In this document: positions 37,463 to 45,157 of the stretch, one piece after another | Layout: each line of letters starts with the position of its first letter | Position numbering within the stretch: position 1 is the stretch's first letter | Assembly (NCBI RefSeq): GCF_013410105.1 | Contig: NZ_JACCCJ010000001.1 | Span: 62,001-126,000, forward strand | Source: Sphingopyxis sp. JAI108 | Lineage (GTDB): Bacteria > Pseudomonadota > Alphaproteobacteria > Sphingomonadales > Sphingomonadaceae | DNA: 64,000 nt | Direction: 5' to 3' | Translations under genes and position numbers: made by a program | The notes under the pieces: model-generated | The model's database searches: none | What the model was told of the DNA's origin: nothing | Seen by the model: only the letters and a program-made list of their open reading frames with translations

Positions 37463-38041
37463 TCACCAATTCTTGCCCTCTTCTATCGCCGCTTCTTCCT
37501 CGGGACGCGTCGCGCGGCCGAGCGCTTCGTTGCGGTGGGGGAAGCGGCCGAAGCGGTCGACGATGTCGAAATGCTTCTTCGCATAATCCTGGAACATCGG
37601 ATCGCCGAAGCGCGCGAACAGGCGCAGCGATTCGCGCTGGTCGCCGATGTCCTCGCTGTGCTGGAAGGGCAGGCAGGCGAACTGGCGGCGTTCGTCGGGC
37701 CAGTTTTCTTGCCAGCCGCGTTCGACGATCCCGCGCGCGATGGCGCGCGCGAGGCTGTCGGTCGCAAAGGCATCGGCGTGGCCGCGATAGATGTTTCGCG
37801 GCACCTGGTCGAAGAGGATCGTCGCGGCGAGCGCCGTGTCGGGGTCGGTCAGGAAGCTCTCCGCCGGCTGCGAGCGGAGCGCTTCGTGCCAGCCCTCGGC
37901 CAGGTCGCGGACCGCCGCGTCGAAATCGGCGCCGCCGCCGTACCAGTCGTCCATGCCGTGCGCTTCGAACCAGAAGGCGAGGAGCTGCCGGGCCCAGTCG
38001 GCGGGTGGCGGGGCGGGCGATATGTCCAAGTCATTTGTCAT
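37463..38041 (-). CDS. DUF924 family protein
   Basis: A 192-residue helical protein. LLAFWFEAHGMDDWYGGGADFDAAV, TILFDQVPRNIYRGHADAFATD and FQHSEDIGDQRESLRLFARFGD are strong DUF924 blocks. The fold is TPR-like in solved members; the function is unknown. The start codon lies inside a family B repeat and has no visible ribosome binding site, so translation may be weak or start elsewhere. Confidence 0.88.
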   Translation of the reverse strand: MTNDLDISPAPPPADWARQLLAFWFEAHGMDDWYGGGADFDAAVRDLAEGWHEALRSQPAESFLTDPDTALAATILFDQVPRNIYRGHADAFATDSLARAIARGIVERGWQENWPDERRQFACLPFQHSEDIGDQRESLRLFARFGDPMFQDYAKKHFDIVDRFGRFPHRNEALGRATRPEEEAAIEEGKNW

Positions 38042-38118
38042 TGCGAGCGGAGCGAAGCAATCCAGAGCGGTTTACGCAAGCTCTGGATTGCCGCGTTTCG
38101 TTCGGCTCCTCGCCATGA
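38037..38118. repeat. Palindromic repeat family B, overlapping a start codon
   Basis: GTCATTGCGAGCGGAGCGAA at the left and CGGCTCCTCGCCATGA at the right, with AATCCAGAG / CTCTGGATT inner arms. The CAT in the left arm is the ATG of the DUF924 gene on the - strand. Confidence 0.78.
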
Positions 38119-38133
38119 GGGAACGGATGATCC

Positions 38134-38535
38134 TTATTCGCCCTTCGCGCGGCGATAGGGGACGAACTCCCCGAGCGACACGAAGCCGCTGTACATGCGG
38201 CTCGTCCGATCGTGCAGTTCGAGCGTGTCGATGCTGCACAGCTGGCTACCCGTCGTCCTGAGGACGAGGATATCGTCGTCGTCGAGCGATTCGGCGCCGC
38301 CCTTCGGCCGGTTGACCCAATAGGTGCTGCCGACCTTGTAGACGATCGCTGTCTTGTCGATGATCTGCGAGCTGCGCGCGGTCGAGAGCGGGATGCAGTC
38401 CTGCGGTTCGCCAGCGACGCGGCCTTCGAGCAGCTTGGCAAGCTGTGCTTCGGGTTCGAGCTTCTCGCGCGCCATGGCGGCGGGGGCGGCGGTTACAGCC
38501 GCGGCGGCAATGAGCGCCGGGATGAGGTGACGCAT
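38134..38535 (-). CDS. Hypothetical secreted protein
   Basis: A 133-residue protein with a signal peptide (residues 1-22, ending PAAMA). The mature part has two Cys (DCIPLS near residue 47 and LCSIDT near residue 99) that could form a disulfide, and beta-prone segments such as IDKTAIVYKVGSTYWVNRP and DDDILVLRT. This pattern recalls the DUF6491 type common in sphingomonads, without certainty. It probably resides in the periplasm. No operon partner is evident. Confidence 0.68.
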   Translation of the reverse strand: MRHLIPALIAAAAVTAAPAAMAREKLEPEAQLAKLLEGRVAGEPQDCIPLSTARSSQIIDKTAIVYKVGSTYWVNRPKGGAESLDDDDILVLRTTGSQLCSIDTLELHDRTSRMYSGFVSLGEFVPYRRAKGE

Positions 38536-38617
38536 GGTTCGACTCCTGTCTTCATCATACCCTACCCGGCGCCCTCTTACGCGATCACGCGTGAACAGGG
38601 GCTGACTCGCCGCCGTT

Positions 38618-39853
38618 TCAGCACGCCCCGTCGGGGAGCGGGATGCCGAACGGACCCTTGCACTTTTTCTTTTTTGCAGGCTCTGCCGGGGCGCTGCCGC
38701 CTGTCGACGATCCGCCCATGCCGCCGAAATCGGCGCCGATCATCAGCATGGTGTGCGAACGGAAGCGGACTTTCGCGGTCCAGTCGATATTCCACACGGC
38801 GTTGCCCGCGGGCTTGGGCGGATAGGAGAAATTGGCTTCGGGGCCAAAGGCGTTGAGGTTTCCGAACATCATTTCGCCCGACGCCTTTTTGACCTCGGCC
38901 GGAATCTGGCAGCTCGTCTGCGCGGGCGGCATCACGATCTTTCTGGTCACGAGGTTGGCGACGGTCGCGGGCGGCAGCCAGTCCCACAGCCCGCCGCCGA
39001 ACTGCTGCGATGCGCTGCTGGTCCACCATATCATGTCGCCGTTCCCACCGCCGCGGTCCATGCCGCCGAACGCCCAGGCGACGTAGCCGGTCGCTGGCTG
39101 GAGCGCGTTCCAGCGGATCATCACCGACCCGTCGCCCTGCATCGCGGTCGACGCAGTCAGCGCAGGCATATAATCCTGCGCGAGGGTGAAATTGATATCC
39201 GGCCCGACATTGCCCGCGATGCGGTGCGCGCCGAGCAGCGAGCTGTCCTTCGGCACCGCCTTCGACGATTTGCGGTTCGGCCAGTCGGCATAGGAGGCGC
39301 TGTTCGACGCCATCACCTCGCGGATGCGCGGGACGGTCGAGGTAAAGAGGTTCGGCGGCACTTGCCCCGCCGCGACCTTGGCAAAGTCTATCACGACGGG
39401 CTGCCCCGGCCCGGCCTTGGCGCCGCAGCCCCAATAAAGCATCAGGCGGCCCTTGGGCCGCTCGAAATTGTCGGGCATTTCATTGCCGTCCTCGCGCGGA
39501 CGCGGCTGGCTGGGCTCGGGCCCCCATAACGGCAATGACGCGCCAAGCTTCGCCTGCGGCTGGAAGAAATGATCGGCGCGCACGGGCGGCTTGGTCGGCG
39601 GCTGGTTTGCCCCCAGGCGAAGTTCGATCGTGCGCGCGACCTGATTGTCGGGGCCGCCCCCGAACATCATCCCCATCATCCCGCCCATGCCGGGCTTGCG
39701 CCCGCCCGCGGTCATCGCGGCGAACCCCGACGCGGTCGCGACGTCCATCTCGTAACGCTCTTTGGGACCGGTGGTCTTTTGCGCCGAGCCGGGAACGGCG
39801 GCGAGCATCGCGGCGATAGCGGCGACGGAAACGAAACGCAGACTCGAACGCAT
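38618..39853 (-). CDS. Hypothetical secreted protein with Met/Gly-rich segment
   Basis: A 411-residue protein with a signal peptide (residues 1-24, ending PGSA). Residues about 51-68 are a Met/Gly-rich run (GGRKPGMGGMMGMMFGGG), and another Gly/Met stretch lies near residue 378. The middle is Pro/Trp-rich with beta-prone strands (GSVMIRWNALQPATGYVAWAFGG). The C-terminus ends KKKKCKGPFGIPLPDGAC, two Cys separated by 13 residues. No domain is recognised. Met-rich runs bind copper in some periplasmic proteins; that is speculation here. Confidence 0.7.
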   Translation of the reverse strand: MRSSLRFVSVAAIAAMLAAVPGSAQKTTGPKERYEMDVATASGFAAMTAGGRKPGMGGMMGMMFGGGPDNQVARTIELRLGANQPPTKPPVRADHFFQPQAKLGASLPLWGPEPSQPRPREDGNEMPDNFERPKGRLMLYWGCGAKAGPGQPVVIDFAKVAAGQVPPNLFTSTVPRIREVMASNSASYADWPNRKSSKAVPKDSSLLGAHRIAGNVGPDINFTLAQDYMPALTASTAMQGDGSVMIRWNALQPATGYVAWAFGGMDRGGGNGDMIWWTSSASQQFGGGLWDWLPPATVANLVTRKIVMPPAQTSCQIPAEVKKASGEMMFGNLNAFGPEANFSYPPKPAGNAVWNIDWTAKVRFRSHTMLMIGADFGGMGGSSTGGSAPAEPAKKKKCKGPFGIPLPDGAC

Positions 39854-39980
39854 ATTATCCTCCCTGTTGCGAGGGATCCCCCCACGGATGATGCGACCGA
39901 AACCTGTTCTTGTTTGACGCTGTTATATGCGCTGATCGGGCGAACGCCAAGTGAGGGCGATCACAGGCGCAAATCACCAT

Positions 39981-40053
39981 CGTCGCCCCGGACTTGATCC
40001 GGGGTCCATTGCGGCGATGGCGTCATGGATGCCGGACCAGGCCCGGCATGACG
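39981..40053. repeat. Palindromic repeat family A
   Basis: CGTCGCCCCGGACTTGATCC at the left and ACCAGGCCCGGCATGACG at the right form an inverted repeat of about 73 bases. It lies directly downstream of tldD on the leftward strand. Confidence 0.75.
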
Positions 40054-40062
40054 ATATGGGGG

Positions 40063-41505
40063 TCAGGCCGTCCCGCCCACGGTCAGCCCGCTGACCAGCA
40101 AGGTCGGCTGGCCAACCCCGGCGGGGACGCTCTGGCCGCCCTTGCCGCAGATGCCGATGCCTTCGTCGATCGCCATGTCGTTGCCGATGCCCGTGACCTT
40201 GGTCAGCACGCTCGGACCATCACCGATCAGCGTCGCGCCCTTGATCGAGTCGCCCAGCTTGCCGTTCTCGATCTTGTACGCTTCGGTGCAGGAAAAGACG
40301 AACTTGCCCGACACGATATCGACCTGTCCGCCGCCGAAGCTCTTGGCGAAGATACCGTTCTTGACGCGGCTCAGAAGCTCGGCGGGATCGTCGTTCCCGC
40401 CGCGCATGAAAGTGTTGGTCATCCGCGGCATCGGCGCGTGCGCGAAGCTTTCGCGGCGGCCGTTGCCTGTGGGTTCGACGCCCATCAGCCGTGCGTTGAG
40501 GCGGTCCTGCATATAGCCCTTCAAAATACCGTCCTCGATCAGGATCGTCTCGCCGGTCGGGGTGCCTTCGTCGTCGATCGAAAGCGACCCGCGGCGACCG
40601 CCGCCGACCGGGCTTTCCATCGCGCCATCGTCGACGACGGTGACGCCGGGCGCGGCGACGCGCTCGCCGATCCGGCCCGAAAAAGCACTGGTGCCCTTGC
40701 GGTTGAAATCGCCCTCGAGCCCGTGACCGACCGCTTCGTGCAGAAGCACGCCGGGCCAGCCGGGACCGAGCAACACGGTGAACTCGCCCGCGGGGGCGTC
40801 GACTGCGCGGAGGTTGACGAGCGCCTGCGACAGCGCCTCGTCGATCGCGCGGTTCCACTGCGCTTCCTCGAACAGATGGTCGTACATGTAACGGCCGCCG
40901 AGGCCGAAATAGCCCGATTCCCGACGCCCGTTCTCCTCGACGACGATCGAGACGTTGAGGCGGACGAGCGGGCGGATGTCGGTCGCGACGAAGCCGTCGG
41001 CGCGGACGATTTCGACCACCGACCAGCTGCCCGCCAGCGCAACCGACACCTGCACGACGCGCGGGTCGCGCGCGCGCGCTGCGGCATCTACCTTTTGGCA
41101 GAGCTCGACCTTTTTTGCGAAGGGGATGAGGTCGAGCGGGTTCGCTTCGTCATAAAGATGGCGGTTGGTGCGCGGCGGCGGGCCGGCGGGCGCCTGCCCG
41201 GCGGGGTCGAGCAACGCGAGCGTCTCGGCCGCGCGGCGGATCGCACCGGCGCTGACATCGCTCGCGTGCGCAAAGCCCGTCATCTCGCCCGATACGGCGC
41301 GCAGGCCGAAACCCGCGTCGGTCGAATAGTCGGCGGTCTTCAATCGCCCGTCGTCGAAGCCGAAGCTCTCGGTCGCGCGATATTGCAGGTAGAGTTCGCC
41401 GTCATCGGCCTTGGCGAGCGCTTCGCGCGCGAGCTTCTGCGCCAGATCGGGGTCGAGCGCGTCGGCACGATAAAGGAAGCGGCGGGGATCGGTCGGGCTT
41501 GTCAT
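40063..41505 (-). CDS. tldD: TldD metalloprotease subunit
   Basis: A 480-residue member of the TldD/PmbA family. TldD carries the zinc site: LLHEAVGHGLEGDFNRKGTSAF, an HExxxH motif at about residues 255-260. TldD with its partner TldE/PmbA degrades unfolded peptides and matures some ribosomal peptides such as microcin B17 and CcdA in Escherichia coli. The partner gene is not in the window. The C-terminus (GNDMAIDEGIGICGKGGQSVPAGVGQPTLLV) is typical. Confidence 0.94.
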   Translation of the reverse strand: MTSPTDPRRFLYRADALDPDLAQKLAREALAKADDGELYLQYRATESFGFDDGRLKTADYSTDAGFGLRAVSGEMTGFAHASDVSAGAIRRAAETLALLDPAGQAPAGPPPRTNRHLYDEANPLDLIPFAKKVELCQKVDAAARARDPRVVQVSVALAGSWSVVEIVRADGFVATDIRPLVRLNVSIVVEENGRRESGYFGLGGRYMYDHLFEEAQWNRAIDEALSQALVNLRAVDAPAGEFTVLLGPGWPGVLLHEAVGHGLEGDFNRKGTSAFSGRIGERVAAPGVTVVDDGAMESPVGGGRRGSLSIDDEGTPTGETILIEDGILKGYMQDRLNARLMGVEPTGNGRRESFAHAPMPRMTNTFMRGGNDDPAELLSRVKNGIFAKSFGGGQVDIVSGKFVFSCTEAYKIENGKLGDSIKGATLIGDGPSVLTKVTGIGNDMAIDEGIGICGKGGQSVPAGVGQPTLLVSGLTVGGTA

Positions 41506-41544
41506 CGGCCCGATATAGGCACGCGCAAGCGTCGGCGCCAGCGC

Positions 41545-42123
41545 TCAGAGATAATTGACGGTGAGCGTGAATGTCCCGCTGTAACTCCCCGCGGGCTGGT
41601 TCGCTGGGACGTTGAGCGTGCCGCCGATATAATAGGTCTGCACCCCGCTCGGCAGCAATGTGCCGCCCAGCAGCGCGATGCCGCCGCCGCTGGTGCTCGC
41701 GGCGCGGACGAGGGTCGCGGTCATCGCCGGAGCGCCGCCGCCCGCGCGCGTGAGCGTGGCCGAGGTGCTGCCCGATACGGTGATCAGGAAGATACCGCCG
41801 GTGCCCTGGAACACCGCGCGGCGGCCGTCGTTGCCGACGAGTGTCGCGCCGCCGGTCGCGCCGCGCCCGTTGGTGAGGGGGTTGATCGTCACCGTGCCGC
41901 CCGTCGGGCCGCTGATCAGCGTGCCAAAGTCGAGATCGTCGGTCTTGATCAGCGTGTTCGGACGAACGACCGCGGCATTGGCGGTGCCGCCCAGGTCGGC
42001 GGCGTGCGCTGGTCCGCATAGCGCCGCGATCGCCGTTGCCACGGCGATGGCCAGGACGCGAGCCGCGCCCCGACAGTTTCTGGTCCCTCGAATCCCCACA
42101 GATTCTGCTCCTGTCTGGCACAT
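41545..42123 (-). CDS. DUF4402 secreted protein, copy 1
   Basis: A 192-residue protein with a long N-terminal region and a signal peptide that ends near ALCGPAHA (about residue 41). The mature part is a beta-rich DUF4402 domain: VRPNTLIKTDDLDFGTLISG at the start and SYSGTFTLTVNYL at the end. The alternating C-terminal strand resembles those of spore-coat-U and fimbrial subunits, but no chaperone or usher gene is nearby. A paralogue lies at 42529, 400 bases upstream. Confidence 0.85.
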   Translation of the reverse strand: MCQTGAESVGIRGTRNCRGAARVLAIAVATAIAALCGPAHAADLGGTANAAVVRPNTLIKTDDLDFGTLISGPTGGTVTINPLTNGRGATGGATLVGNDGRRAVFQGTGGIFLITVSGSTSATLTRAGGGAPAMTATLVRAASTSGGGIALLGGTLLPSGVQTYYIGGTLNVPANQPAGSYSGTFTLTVNYL

Positions 42124-42194
42124 ACTATGCCAGCGGGACCTTCATCACTGATGCATGGGGTTGGTAAATCGGCCGTTTACTTCCGGCCGGCGGC

Positions 42195-42392
42195 CTAAGC
42201 TTTATCGGCGATCCCGCCGATGAGGACGAACCGCCGGTCGCAATAGCCGCAATCGGCGAAGCCTTCGTCGGGGTCGATTTCGAGCCACACGCGCGGATGG
42301 CCGAGCGCCGCATCGGCGAGGCCGTCGCCGGTGCCGTCGCAGGCGATGCGGGTCTTGGGCGTGCGGATGGTTTCGGGTGCGGGCTGGGTCAT
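42195..42392 (-). CDS. Small zinc-finger protein (zf-CHCC, NDUFS6-like)
   Basis: A 65-residue protein with the zf-CHCC pattern: RIACDG, HPRVWLEID and FADCGYCDRRFVL supply Cys, His, Cys and Cys. The same fold occurs in the mitochondrial complex I accessory subunit NDUFS6, and short stand-alone forms are common in alphaproteobacteria. I chose the ATG at 42392; the frame is open further upstream, but those 80 residues are Arg/Ser-rich noise. It sits between two DUF4402 genes on the same strand. Confidence 0.85.
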   Translation of the reverse strand: MTQPAPETIRTPKTRIACDGTGDGLADAALGHPRVWLEIDPDEGFADCGYCDRRFVLIGGIADKA

Positions 42393-42528
42393 CGATCGCG
42401 CCCATAGCAAGGCCGCGAAGGCTCGGCAATCGGGTCTGCGCGATGACGGCAGGGCCGTGACGGCACCGGTGCAAACGCCGCATGGGCGCAAGTGGTCCCC
42501 CGGTGCCGTCTTCCCCCCACAGGAAGGC

Positions 42529-43056
42529 CTAAAGATAGTTGAGCGTGATCGTGAACGTGCCGCTGTAATCGCCCGGCGCCTGGTTCGCTCCGACCTCGAG
42601 CGTTCCGCCGACAGGGAAGTTGTAATTGCCAAGCGGCGAGGTGATTCGAAATCGCGTCGGCGCGGTCGACAGGATCGCGGTCGGCGTGCTGCCGATTTCG
42701 AAATTGCGGACGCGCATCCTTGTACCCGGTCCGGTGATCCAGATCATATTCGATCCCAGGGATATATTGACCTGACGGTTGAAACTGCCGAGCCCGGCGA
42801 AGCGCGCAGGTTCGCCGCCGTTACCCGCGAGCGTGACGCCCCCGGTGCGGCTTCGCGACCCGTCGGGCTCGATCGTCACCGTTCCCGCGCTCGCCGACGG
42901 GATGATGTCGCCGAAATGAAGGTCGTTCACCTTGAAGAAGGAAAGCGGACGAAGCACGATGGCTTCGGCCTCGCCCTGCGCGCCGCCCTGTGCCAGCGCC
43001 GGCGCGGCGAGGGCGGGCGCGATCAAGAGCGCAGCGATGGCTAGCCCGCGCTGCAT
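42529..43056 (-). CDS. DUF4402 secreted protein, copy 2
   Basis: A 175-residue protein from the ATG at 43056 with signal peptide MQRGLAIAALLIAPALAAPALAQ and a DUF4402 domain (LRPLSFFKVNDLHFGDIIPS ... GDYSGTFTITLNYL). Its last 25 residues closely parallel copy 1 (GGTLEVGANQAPGDYSGTFT against GGTLNVPANQPAGSYSGTFT). An upstream start at 43089 would add 11 residues before the signal peptide. The function is unknown; extracellular or outer-membrane-associated location is inferred. Confidence 0.85.
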   Translation of the reverse strand: MQRGLAIAALLIAPALAAPALAQGGAQGEAEAIVLRPLSFFKVNDLHFGDIIPSASAGTVTIEPDGSRSRTGGVTLAGNGGEPARFAGLGSFNRQVNISLGSNMIWITGPGTRMRVRNFEIGSTPTAILSTAPTRFRITSPLGNYNFPVGGTLEVGANQAPGDYSGTFTITLNYL

Positions 43057-43202
43057 AGGCAGCGGGCAAAAGATGTGACTGGTCCCCACAGGCCTCGTCC
43101 TAGCGGCAAGTTTCCAATTTAGCGTTAACGCCCCCGGTCAGCAGAAAATCTATCGGCGATGATGCCTTTCGCGTGGGCCGACGCGCGGCTATGGAGGCGG
43201 CC

Positions 43203-44123
43203 ATGAGTGAAGCCGCCATCCGCATCGACGCCGTCTCCAAAATCTATGCCGGCGGCAAGCAGGCGCTCGACAATGTCAGTTTCGACGTACCGCGAGGGGC
43301 AATCTTCGGGCTGCTCGGGCCGAACGGCGCGGGCAAGTCGACGCTGATCAACATCCTCGCCGGCCTCGTCAACAAGACCGGCGGCCATGCGAGCATCTGG
43401 GGCTTCGACATCGACGCCGACCCGCGCAACGCCAAATATTCGATCGGCATCGTGCCGCAGGAGATCGTCTTCGATCCCTTTTTCACGCCGTTCGAGACGC
43501 TGGAGAATCAGGCGGGGCTATACGGCGTGCCCAAGGACAAGCGTATTTCCGACGAGCTGCTCGCCGCGGTGCATCTCAGCGACAAGCGCGACGCCTATGC
43601 GCGCACGCTGTCGGGCGGCATGAAGCGCCGGCTTCTCGTCGCGAAGGCGATGGTGCATTCGCCGCCGATCATCGTGCTCGACGAACCGACCGCGGGGGTC
43701 GATATCGAGCTTCGTCAGCAACTCTGGGAATATGTGCAGAGCCTCAACGATCGCGGCGTGACCGTGGTGCTCACGACGCACTATCTGGAGGAAGCCGAGG
43801 AGCTCTGCGACCGCATCGCGATCATCAACCATGGCAAGCTGATCGCGAACAAGCCGACGCGCGAGCTGGTCGACATGGCGCGCGAAAAGATCGTCGTCGT
43901 GACGCTCGACGCCGATGTCACGGTGCTGCCGACGCATCCGGCGTTCGAAAAGGTCGAGCGCGACGGGACGCGCGGGCTCGCGATCAGCTATAACAAGGAC
44001 CGGATGAACGCGGGCGAAGTGCTCGCGGCGGTGAACGCGATGGGGCACGGCATCGTCGATGTTTCGACGCGCGAGGCGGACCTTGAGGACGTCTTCCTCA
44101 ACCTGACGCGCAGCGCGGCCTGA
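43203..44123 (+). CDS. ABC transporter ATP-binding protein, ABC-2 type
   Basis: A 306-residue ATPase subunit: Walker A GPNGAGKST, signature LSGGMKRRLLVAKAMVH, Walker B IIVLDEPTAGVD and TTHYLEEAEELCDR. The long C-terminal extension is as in YadG/NatA-type exporters that pair with a six-helix ABC-2 permease. No permease gene lies next to it: the neighbours on both sides are on the opposite strand. It may pair with a permease elsewhere. Confidence 0.88.
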   Translation: MSEAAIRIDAVSKIYAGGKQALDNVSFDVPRGAIFGLLGPNGAGKSTLINILAGLVNKTGGHASIWGFDIDADPRNAKYSIGIVPQEIVFDPFFTPFETLENQAGLYGVPKDKRISDELLAAVHLSDKRDAYARTLSGGMKRRLLVAKAMVHSPPIIVLDEPTAGVDIELRQQLWEYVQSLNDRGVTVVLTTHYLEEAEELCDRIAIINHGKLIANKPTRELVDMAREKIVVVTLDADVTVLPTHPAFEKVERDGTRGLAISYNKDRMNAGEVLAAVNAMGHGIVDVSTREADLEDVFLNLTRSAA

Positions 44124-44126
44124 GGC

Positions 44127-45035
44127 TCAGCGCCGGTAGCGCGCGAAAAAGGCCCACATCGCCTCATTATCGGCGACCCATTCGTGGCCGCGACCCTGGA
44201 CGATACGCCCTGCGACGCGCGCGTTGCCGAGGCAGTTCGAATAGATTTGCTCTTCGGCGGTCTCGGAAACGGGGACGGTTTCGGGGCCGGTGCTGCAGCG
44301 ATCGAGCTCGGCCCAGCGCGCGAGCGCGGTCGCCATCGAATATTGCCAATAGCCGGCACCGCCGCCCGCGACGGGGTTGGTCGTGTCGTCGCTGCCCGCA
44401 AAGGCATAGACCGGAACCGCCTTCTCCGGCCGACAGGTTGCGGGGTCGGGGCGCTGCGGATCGCCGGGTGAAGGATTGCCGGCGCGAAGCCCGACGACGG
44501 GTGCGATCGCCGCGAAGCGATCCGACGCGACGCAGCCGAGCCACGAGGTCATGCGCCCGCCGCCCGACAGGCCCGTCGCGTAGACACGCTCGGCATCGAT
44601 GCACCTCTGCCCGGCAAGCCAGTCGATCGCGGCGGTCAGATAGGCGACGTCGTCGGGATCGTCGGCGGTCGGCAACGCGCCGGTGACGGTCGGCACGCCG
44701 GGGATGTTCCAGACGAAGCCCTTGCCAGCGGGAATGCCGGCATCGGGCGCCGCGAGCAGGAAGCCGTGATGGTCGGAGGTCGCGGCGAGCCCCGAATGGC
44801 GGAGCATTTCCTGCCCATTTCCGGTGCTGCCGTGGAGAAGGAAGACGAGCGGCCGATCGCGGATGCGGCGCACCCCGACGGGAATATGAATCAGCATCGA
44901 ACGCCCGGTGTCGCCGACCGCGACGCGCTGCGTCGTTCCCGGTGCGCCGAGGGTGCAGCCGGGTGCGGCCAGTGCGGGCGTGCCGAAACCGAGAACCGCG
45001 ATCAGGGCGACGGCTAGGATGCGAAACAGGGACAG
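44127..45035 (-). CDS. Secreted esterase of the PHB-depolymerase/LpqC type, probable CTG start
   Basis: An alpha/beta-hydrolase with FLLHGSTGNGQEM (oxyanion region), nucleophile elbow GLSGGGRM and a C-terminal GRGHEW carrying the catalytic His. The first ATG (44897) would start at a beta strand and lack a signal peptide. The frame extends upstream without ATG, GTG or TTG to a CTG at 45035, placed 7 bases after AAGGAG; it would encode a signal peptide (SLFRILAVALIAVLGFGTPALA) and a total of 302 residues. I favour that start. The substrate is an ester or polyester; which one is unknown. Confidence 0.75.
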   Translation of the reverse strand: MSLFRILAVALIAVLGFGTPALAAPGCTLGAPGTTQRVAVGDTGRSMLIHIPVGVRRIRDRPLVFLLHGSTGNGQEMLRHSGLAATSDHHGFLLAAPDAGIPAGKGFVWNIPGVPTVTGALPTADDPDDVAYLTAAIDWLAGQRCIDAERVYATGLSGGGRMTSWLGCVASDRFAAIAPVVGLRAGNPSPGDPQRPDPATCRPEKAVPVYAFAGSDDTTNPVAGGGAGYWQYSMATALARWAELDRCSTGPETVPVSETAEEQIYSNCLGNARVAGRIVQGRGHEWVADNEAMWAFFARYRR

Positions 45036-45157
45036 GGGGCTTCTCCTTCGCGGCTTTGCTAGGCGGCGAGGGCGGTTGCGGCAAGGGCGCGCATCGAATT
45101 GAACCGCCGCCGCTTTCGCGTATAGGTGCGCGCACCGACGGCCGAGAGGAGCCTGCC

